This document shows, piece after piece, positions 30,279 to 36,097 of a stretch of DNA of 36,097 bases (position 1 is its first letter; the number at the start of each line of letters is the position of its first letter). The stretch is from positions 1 through 36,097 of the forward strand of contig JAFUYM010000059.1 of assembly GCA_017470525.1 (NCBI GenBank). Reading direction: 5' to 3'. Under the pieces are notes generated by a model that was not told where the DNA came from, did no database searches, and worked only from the letters and a program-made list of their open reading frames with translations. The position numbers were made by a program, and so were the translations under genes. This stretch comes from Bacteroidaceae bacterium. Its GTDB lineage: Bacteria; Bacteroidota; Bacteroidia; Bacteroidales; Bacteroidaceae.

Positions 30279-31946
30279 TTATGAGAGTCCCTCGATGAGT
30301 CCGTTGACGATGTCGATGCGTTCTGCTTGGGGTGACTTGGAAAGTCCTGGCATGCGCATGATGTCGCCTGCGATGGCTACAATCATTTCCGAACCGGAAT
30401 TGATGACGAGGTCGCGGATGTTGACGTTGAAGCCTGTTGGACAACCATAGAGGTCTTTGTCGGCAGAGAAGGAGTACTGGGTCTTGGCAATGCAGACGGG
30501 GTAGCGCTCCAAGCCTATCTTCTGGATGCGGAGGAGTTGCTTCTCGGCTGCCTTGCTGTAGGTGACGGTGGCGGCTCCGTAAATCTTCTTCGCCACCTTC
30601 TCTATCTTGGTCTTGATGTCGTCGGTGTCGTCGTAGGTGAGGGTGAGCGGCTGGGATGGCTTCTGCTCGATGGTGTCGATGACTACCTGTGCGAGTTCCT
30701 TGGCTCCTTCGCCACCCTGGAGGAAGGCGTTGTTGACGGCGAAGCCCACGCCGATGTTTGCGCAATGTTTGCGAACGAGGGCAATTTCTTCGTCGGTGTC
30801 GGTGGCATAGCGGTTGAAGGCAACGACTACGCTCTGACCGAAACTCTGCATGTTGCGGATGTGGCGGTCGAGGTTCTCACAGCCTTTCACGAGTCCTTCC
30901 ATGTCTGGCTCCTTGATGCGCTCTACGGGCACACCGCCGTGCATTTTCAGTCCTTGCGTGGTGGCAACAATGACGGTCAGTTTGGGCTGGAGTCCGCTCT
31001 TGCGGCACTTGATGTTGAAGAACTTTTCGGCTCCGAGGTCGGCACCGAATCCTGCCTCTGTCACTACGTATTCGCCGTAGGTCATTGCCATGCGTGTGGC
31101 GATGATGGTGTTGCAGCCGTGGGCGATGTTGGCGAAGGGACCTCCATGCACAAAGGCTGGAGTCTGTTCGGTGGTCTGCACCAGGTTGGGCTTGATGGCA
31201 TCGAGCAGCAACACGGTGATGGCTCCATCCACGCCCATGTCCTTCACGCGGAAGGGGGTGTCGTCCATCTTGATGCCGAGGATGATGTTGCCGATGCGGC
31301 GGCGCAGGTCGTCAATGTCTTTTGATAAGCAGAGGATTGCCATGATTTCGGAGGCTGGGGTGATGTCGAAGCCTGTCTCGGCAATCAGCCCGTCAGACTT
31401 GGCACCCAGACCTGTGACCACAAATCGGAGGTTGCGGTCGTTGACATCGAGCACACGCTTCCACAGCACTTCTTTCAGGGCAAAGCCTTCCTCGCGGTGC
31501 ATGTAGATGTAGTTGTCGAGCAGGGCGGCAATCATGTTGTTGGCAGAAGTGACGGCATGGAAGTCGCCTGTGAAGTGAAGGTTAATCTTCTCCATAGGCA
31601 GCACCTGTGCATAGCCGCCACCGGCAGCACCGCCCTTCACTCCGAAGCAGGGACCCAGAGATGGCTCTCTCAAGGCACACACTGCCTTCTTGCCGAGTTT
31701 GTTGAGTCCGAGAGCAAGACCGATGCTCACAGTTGTCTTGCCGATGCCAGCCTTGGTGGGCGTGATGGCGGTGACAAGGATGAGGTTGCTCTGCTTCACC
31801 TTCTCCTCGTCAATCAGGTGGTTGGGCACCTTGGCAATGTATTTGCCGTACAGTTCCAGTTCTTCTTCAGGAACGTCAATGTATCTCGCTACATCCTGAA
31901 TTGAGGCGAGTTTACACTCTCTTGCAATTTCAATGTCTGTTTTCAT
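30279..31946 (-). CDS. fhs: Formate-tetrahydrofolate ligase
   Basis: 555 residues from the ATG at 31946 ([13 protein letters not shown]). The frame extends 15 codons further upstream but that part covers the promoter. It makes 10-formyl-tetrahydrofolate from formate, ATP and tetrahydrofolate, supplying one-carbon units. Family signatures: the ATP-binding loop [11 protein letters not shown] (an insertion relative to TPAGEGKTT), [21 protein letters not shown] and [10 protein letters not shown]. Length is normal. It stands alone between two terminators. Confidence 0.97.
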   Translation of the reverse strand: MKTDIEIARECKLASIQDVARYIDVPEEELELYGKYIAKVPNHLIDEEKVKQSNLILVTAITPTKAGIGKTTVSIGLALGLNKLGKKAVCALREPSLGPCFGVKGGAAGGGYAQVLPMEKINLHFTGDFHAVTSANNMIAALLDNYIYMHREEGFALKEVLWKRVLDVNDRNLRFVVTGLGAKSDGLIAETGFDITPASEIMAILCLSKDIDDLRRRIGNIILGIKMDDTPFRVKDMGVDGAITVLLLDAIKPNLVQTTEQTPAFVHGGPFANIAHGCNTIIATRMAMTYGEYVVTEAGFGADLGAEKFFNIKCRKSGLQPKLTVIVATTQGLKMHGGVPVERIKEPDMEGLVKGCENLDRHIRNMQSFGQSVVVAFNRYATDTDEEIALVRKHCANIGVGFAVNNAFLQGGEGAKELAQVVIDTIEQKPSQPLTLTYDDTDDIKTKIEKVAKKIYGAATVTYSKAAEKQLLRIQKIGLERYPVCIAKTQYSFSADKDLYGCPTGFNVNIRDLVINSGSEMIVAIAGDIMRMPGLSKSPQAERIDIVNGLIEGLS

Positions 31947-31979
31947 ATAGGGTTTAGGTTGTTTATGTTTCGTTGGTTG

Positions 31980-31987
31980 CAAAGGTA
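31980..31987 (-). promoter_or_regulatory. -7 box (TACCTTTG) of fhs
   Basis: TACCTTTG on the minus strand, 34 bp upstream of the fhs start, right beside the terminator of the preceding minus-strand gene. No clear TTTG at the -33 position. Confidence 0.5.
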
Positions 31988-31991
31988 ACAA

Positions 31992-32025
31992 AAAAGGGGC
32001 AAAGCCGAAAGACTTTGCCCCTTTT
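31992..32025 (-). terminator. Intrinsic terminator of the 1301-residue protein gene
   Basis: AAAAGGGGCAAAG (31992-32004) and CTTTGCCCCTTTT (32013-32025) form a perfect 13-bp stem with an 8-nt loop. On the minus strand it ends in a run of T, 24 bp past the stop at 32049. The A/T-ended arms make it symmetric. Confidence 0.88.
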
Positions 32026-32048
32026 ATTTAAGTAAGTGGTTATTTTAT

Positions 32049-35000
32049 TTACTTAACCAGAACTTTTTTGCCATTCTTGATCACGATACCCTTGTAGTTC
32101 TTGTCAACAATCTGACCAGCGAGGTTGTAGATGACATCAGTCTTTGCAGGTGCAGATGCCACTTCTTCGATAGCAGATGGGTCGTCAGATGGAGTCTTTG
32201 CACTGTCTGTGCCGAAGTAAGTGAGAGTCCAATTGTCCCAAATAGACCATCCAGAAGAGAGTGCGTTCTTGACACCGATGGTCACGTCGCTCTTCTCGCT
32301 GAGGGAGAACACAAGGCGAACAAGGTAGTTCTGCTCGTCGCTGAGAGGTTCACCGTTTTCATCAGTCTCTTCGAAGCAGTAGCCAGCGGCTGTCATGTTG
32401 TTTGGAGTGTAGAGAGGCTCTCTGTCTGCAATCTCAATGGTTGTAGATGAACCACCGCCAAACTCGTTTACAAGACGTGCACCTTCAGAAATGAGACGGA
32501 ATGGCTCTGAGAAGTTCTTGCTGCCTGCTGTTGCATAAACGAATGCGCTCTGAACCTCATCTTTTCTGCCTTCTTCAAGTGCAGTGAGGTCTTCCTTGGC
32601 ATTGTCGTTGTAACGGTTGTAGCAATTGAGCGTTACCTCGTAAGTACCTGCGGGCAGATTGTGGAGGGTCTGATAGTAGTTGAATGCTTTCTTGTAGTAT
32701 TCGCACATGTCAGCGCGGTTAGCACGACCAGGACCATCACCTTCGTAACTCCATCCATCGTCGTTACCCTCTTCGTATGTTGGGTTGATAATCAGAGCAG
32801 TCAAGTCGGCAGGATTCTCGTCGCTGGCTGTCTTGATTGTGTCTGGAATCTTGAGGTCGGCAGCAACCACATTCACTTTGTCAGCCAAAGCAATGATTTG
32901 CTCAGAAGTCAAACTGCCAATGTTGTCCTCTGACAATTCGTTCTGGATTTCGTCATATTCAGCCAAAGCCTCCTCAGATGCAGTGTCTCCATAATTTGAA
33001 ACAGCGTTGTCGAGGTTGTCAATGGCGTTGTTGAGTGTTGTCATTGCTGCAACGTTCTCTTCTGCGGTAGCCTGTGCTTTCTGGAGGTTTACAAGTGCGG
33101 CACTGATAGTTGCTGCGTTGCTGTTGAGAGCCTTTTCAGCATCGTTGATAACCTTTTGAGCATCATCCTGAGCCAGTGCGTTCAAGGATTCGCTGTTTTC
33201 TTCGCAATAATTGTTGAACGACTCGATTGCTGCGGTGAGTTCGCCCTTCAAGAGGTCAATATCTACGATTGGATCGTATGTGATAGAGAAACCGTACCAT
33301 ACTACCCAGGAGTTACTCTCCATCTGGTCGCCTGTCACACCAAATGTGAGGTCACCGTTTGTACCCAAAGAGGTCTGAACAGATTTTTCAAGAACTTCGG
33401 TATAAGCCTCATCCTCAAATACGTTGTGTGCTGCTTCTTGGCTATTAGGAACAGATACTCCATAGTCTGCAAGCGATGTCCAGCCTGTAGCGAGGCTTTC
33501 TCCCTCAACCACTTCTGCTGCAATAGCGGCGACATTCGTCAGAGGAGTCTTCTGGTGACCTGCGAAAACGAATGCATAGTCAGTCTTGTCGCCAGTAGAG
33601 TAGTTTCCGTAGTTGGTTGCGTTCTCTGCTGTACGATAGAATGCCTTGGTCGTGAGTGTATAAGTACCGGCTGGCATGTCTGAGAGTGTACGGCTCACTG
33701 TGAATGGGCTTTGGTTCCAGACTTCTGCAGTACCATATTGAGTCTTGAAGTTGCTTGCATCGCCATAAATCCACTCTTTGTCTGGTACGTTGGTGTTAGA
33801 CTGTGCAGTTGTGCTGTAAGTGTATGCCATCTGGTCGAAGAGAATGGTAATGTCAAGAGGTTCGTCAAGTGCTTTTCCTTCTGCTACAGCCTTGTCAAAT
33901 GCGGTTTGAACACCTTCCTTGATGATTTCGGTGAGAGAAGCAATTGCTTCATTAATCTGTTCTGTAGTCCAAGTGTATTCTGTAAGGGCTTCGCTGACAT
34001 TATCGCTGAGTTCACCCAGTTTGTCAGACAAAACAGGAACCTCATCATATTTTTCCAATGCGACAGAGAGAGCACCGCCTTCATCGGCAAACTCCTGGAG
34101 GGCTTTATATGCTTCAATGTTAGCGTTCACATCTGCCAATAAGACTGTAATAGCGTCTGCTGCAGCCTTGTTCACCTCTTCGTCGTTGCTGTTTGAATTA
34201 ATCAGGTCTTTACCTGCCTCAATAGCATCTTCCAACTTGCCCTTCATTTCTGCATTGAAAGGCTCGTCAAGAACTTTGTTACCAGTCTGAACCGCTGCCT
34301 GCAAACCAAGGAGTGATGCGTCCATTGGCAGTTCGCCCACGAAGTAGATGGAGATACCATCGATGAAGAAGTGAGGCATTTTGGCAGAACCTTGATAGCC
34401 TCTGTAACCTACTGAGAAATAGCCGTCGGTTGGTTCGTCCAAAGTGAACATGATCTTATCTTTAATCCACTTGCCAACTTCCCACTTTGTGGTTTCTCCA
34501 AAGTGTTCTGTACCATTGCTTTCTACAAAACCCATAAGGTTGGCTGATACATCGTCTGCGTTACCGCCAGCGTTGTAATAAGAAATTTCCAGAGTGTATT
34601 GTCCTGCTGGAAGTGTCACATTTTGAGTATATTGAGCAATTTTACCCCATGCTGTAACGAAACCAAGCAAGTTACCTTCTGTAGAACCATCAGACATGGT
34701 TGTAGGTGGTAAGAATGCGCCACCGCCTAAGAATGAGTTACTACCCACTCTGTACACACCGCATGCTGCACCGTTAGCACCGTTGTTACCATCTTGTCTG
34801 CCTGCAACTTCAGTGTTGTCAGAGGGCCAGTTAGTAGTCCAATCTGTCACTTCTTGCATACCGAAATAGTGAACAACTCTTTCGTTCGCACCATTCGGGT
34901 CTTTCATGTCGTAGTCGTAAGTTGTGATACCTTCATCGTCAGGCAGTGGAGTGTCTGCTGTGAAGTGTGGGTTCTTCAAGAAGTAAGCAGAAAGGTCTGT

Positions 35001-35954
35001 CTGTGCTTCATCATTGAGTTTCTTCTGATTCTCAATGGCAGCCTGTACTTCAGCCATTGTAGCATTTGCATTGTTGTAAACCTTATAGCCGTCAGAAGTG
35101 TTGGCATTCAGTTTCTCGCCTTCTTCCAGCAAAGCCAGCAGGTCTTCCTTGGCTGCATCAATTTCAGCCTGAATAAGTTGCTGCTCATCAATAGAATAAA
35201 TCTTCACATGATCGATGAAGAGGTGGGCAGCAGAACCAGAACCATAGTTGCCAGATTGGTAACCGATAGACACCTGACCAGAAGTCTCTCCGCTCAAGCG
35301 GAAGATAATGGTATCAGTTACCCATTCATTAACAGGGTAAGTAAGTGCATTAGAAGTGTAGCGTGTGCCATCAGCAGCGATGAAGCCCATGTTGTTGACA
35401 GCAAAAGTGCCAGTGCCGGCAGCATTAAAAACTTGCACCAACATCATATAGGCACCTGCGGAAAGCGTTACGTCTTGGGTGTATTTGAGGTCAGCACTCC
35501 ATACGGGAACTAAACCGAGTGCGTTGCCTTCTGCCACATCCGCCTCAATGTAAGGAGGATAATATGCACCGCCAAGACCGATAGTCGGTTCTCCTGCAGC
35601 GTCGTCAACATAGGCAAAAATACCTGCAGCGCGAGCATTGGCACCATCCTCACGTGCTGGTGAACCGCTGCTCTCCATCACGCGGATGTTGTCAGAAGGA
35701 TTTGCTGCCGTCCAGCCTGTGATAGGCTGTTGACCAAACATGCCCAAAGTGATGTCGCTTGTTCCGACCTCAACATCCGTCATGTTGTAATCGTAAGTGC
35801 TAATCGTCGTGGCGACAGGTTGGTCAGCACTAAAATCTGCGTTCTGAAGTTTCGATGTCAAATCTTGCAGAATGGTGTACTGCGTCTGAGCGAAAGAACT
35901 TCCTCCTCCCAGCATGAACATTGCTGAAAGCGCAAGAGTAAAGATTTTCTTCAT
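32049..35954 (-). CDS. 1301-residue secreted modular protein (four jelly-roll-like modules, helical spacers, T9SS-like tail)
   Basis: Signal peptide cleaved probably after SSFAQ (residue 23). Four beta-rich modules at about 30-255, 322-540, 695-895 and 1049-1247 each contain an AGxY turn followed by a strand with aromatic residues (SAGAY at 165, PAGQY at 449, PAGTY at 761, PAGTY at 1101). The first two are clear duplicates of each other (TYDYxM, SDNxxV, then LFID or FFID near the end). The modules are joined by acidic helical spacers (256-320, 545-690, 896-1035). The end, VIYNLAGQIVDKNYKGIVIKNGKKVLVK split as a strand-turn-strand, resembles type IX secretion tails. No catalytic motif is visible; carbohydrate binding or surface adhesion is inference. 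It is followed by a strong terminator. Confidence 0.85.
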   Translation of the reverse strand: MKKIFTLALSAMFMLGGGSSFAQTQYTILQDLTSKLQNADFSADQPVATTISTYDYNMTDVEVGTSDITLGMFGQQPITGWTAANPSDNIRVMESSGSPAREDGANARAAGIFAYVDDAAGEPTIGLGGAYYPPYIEADVAEGNALGLVPVWSADLKYTQDVTLSAGAYMMLVQVFNAAGTGTFAVNNMGFIAADGTRYTSNALTYPVNEWVTDTIIFRLSGETSGQVSIGYQSGNYGSGSAAHLFIDHVKIYSIDEQQLIQAEIDAAKEDLLALLEEGEKLNANTSDGYKVYNNANATMAEVQAAIENQKKLNDEAQTDLSAYFLKNPHFTADTPLPDDEGITTYDYDMKDPNGANERVVHYFGMQEVTDWTTNWPSDNTEVAGRQDGNNGANGAACGVYRVGSNSFLGGGAFLPPTTMSDGSTEGNLLGFVTAWGKIAQYTQNVTLPAGQYTLEISYYNAGGNADDVSANLMGFVESNGTEHFGETTKWEVGKWIKDKIMFTLDEPTDGYFSVGYRGYQGSAKMPHFFIDGISIYFVGELPMDASLLGLQAAVQTGNKVLDEPFNAEMKGKLEDAIEAGKDLINSNSNDEEVNKAAADAITVLLADVNANIEAYKALQEFADEGGALSVALEKYDEVPVLSDKLGELSDNVSEALTEYTWTTEQINEAIASLTEIIKEGVQTAFDKAVAEGKALDEPLDITILFDQMAYTYSTTAQSNTNVPDKEWIYGDASNFKTQYGTAEVWNQSPFTVSRTLSDMPAGTYTLTTKAFYRTAENATNYGNYSTGDKTDYAFVFAGHQKTPLTNVAAIAAEVVEGESLATGWTSLADYGVSVPNSQEAAHNVFEDEAYTEVLEKSVQTSLGTNGDLTFGVTGDQMESNSWVVWYGFSITYDPIVDIDLLKGELTAAIESFNNYCEENSESLNALAQDDAQKVINDAEKALNSNAATISAALVNLQKAQATAEENVAAMTTLNNAIDNLDNAVSNYGDTASEEALAEYDEIQNELSEDNIGSLTSEQIIALADKVNVVAADLKIPDTIKTASDENPADLTALIINPTYEEGNDDGWSYEGDGPGRANRADMCEYYKKAFNYYQTLHNLPAGTYEVTLNCYNRYNDNAKEDLTALEEGRKDEVQSAFVYATAGSKNFSEPFRLISEGARLVNEFGGGSSTTIEIADREPLYTPNNMTAAGYCFEETDENGEPLSDEQNYLVRLVFSLSEKSDVTIGVKNALSSGWSIWDNWTLTYFGTDSAKTPSDDPSAIEEVASAPAKTDVIYNLAGQIVDKNYKGIVIKNGKKVLVK

Positions 35955-36008
35955 ACAGTAACTATTCAGCGATTAAGTCAAGACATCCACAGGACGTGCT
36001 ATGGAATT

Positions 36009-36097
36009 CTAGTATTCTGTGATTTCGTATGGGGGTACGACAATTCTGTTTTTCAAGAGCCTCTTGGCTTCATTTTTTGCAAGCATCTGGTTATCAG
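36009..36097 (-). CDS. C-terminal end of an unidentified minus-strand protein (start outside window)
   Basis: The minus-strand frame that enters at the right edge is open for 28 codons to a TAG at 36009-36011, ending KNRIVVPPYEITEY. The other two minus-strand frames stop early. Its stop is 54 bp upstream of the next minus-strand gene, so the two may share a transcript. Too short to assign a family. Confidence 0.5.
   Translation of the reverse strand, partial: DNQMLAKNEAKRLLKNRIVVPPYEITEY

Overview
The window looks like a chromosomal segment of a Bacteroidales bacterium, most likely of the Prevotella group. Four things point there: a SusC/SusD pair; small and large secreted proteins ending in type IX secretion-like tails; Bacteroidetes-type promoters (TTTG about 20 bp upstream of TAnnTTTG) rather than -35/-10 boxes; and many genes without a Shine-Dalgarno site. 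I see no tRNA, rRNA, CRISPR array, transposase or phage gene.

Layout. 1-7555 is an outer-membrane uptake operon: the end of an unidentified gene, a fasciclin-domain lipoprotein translationally coupled to a SusC-like TonB-dependent porin, and a SusD-like lipoprotein, closed by a strong terminator. 7573-10587 is a large PEP-synthase-like ATP-grasp protein with receiver domains in front. NAD kinase (minus strand) and an exbB-exbD-tonB operon (plus) diverge from 11642-11805; a DJ-1/PfpI protein and ispD follow. ExbBD-TonB could energise porins such as the SusC-like one. 15505-18766 (minus) is a secreted or surface operon whose main gene appears split by a -1 frameshift. 18804-19906 (minus) is a two-gene unit of unknown function.

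20146-25026 (minus) is a metabolic operon: acyl-CoA synthetase, a 59-residue TPR-like protein, a 2x[4Fe-4S] ferredoxin, and the alpha, beta and gamma subunits of a 2-oxoacid:ferredoxin oxidoreductase. The genes are packed with short gaps or ATGA overlaps. It has a good promoter and what looks like an attenuator in its leader. Together the enzymes could interconvert carboxylic acids, acyl-CoAs and 2-oxoacids, as in reductive carboxylation of branched or aromatic acids. 25088-27962 (minus) holds an M61-type peptidase and a hybrid-free histidine kinase. A divergent promoter with mirror-image arms separates it from a voltage-gated potassium channel and a phosphopantetheinyl transferase (plus).

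29556-30278 is gene-free and rich in structure. 30279-31946 is formate-tetrahydrofolate ligase (minus). 32049-35954 is a 1301-residue secreted modular protein (minus), preceded by the last codons of another minus-strand gene at the right edge.

The signals least explained by ordinary gene content are non-coding: a 23-bp-period array of seven units arranged three inverted plus four direct (30006-30174), and a two-hairpin repeat element present twice (10612-10702 and 29650-29724), each time between convergent genes and in opposite orientation.
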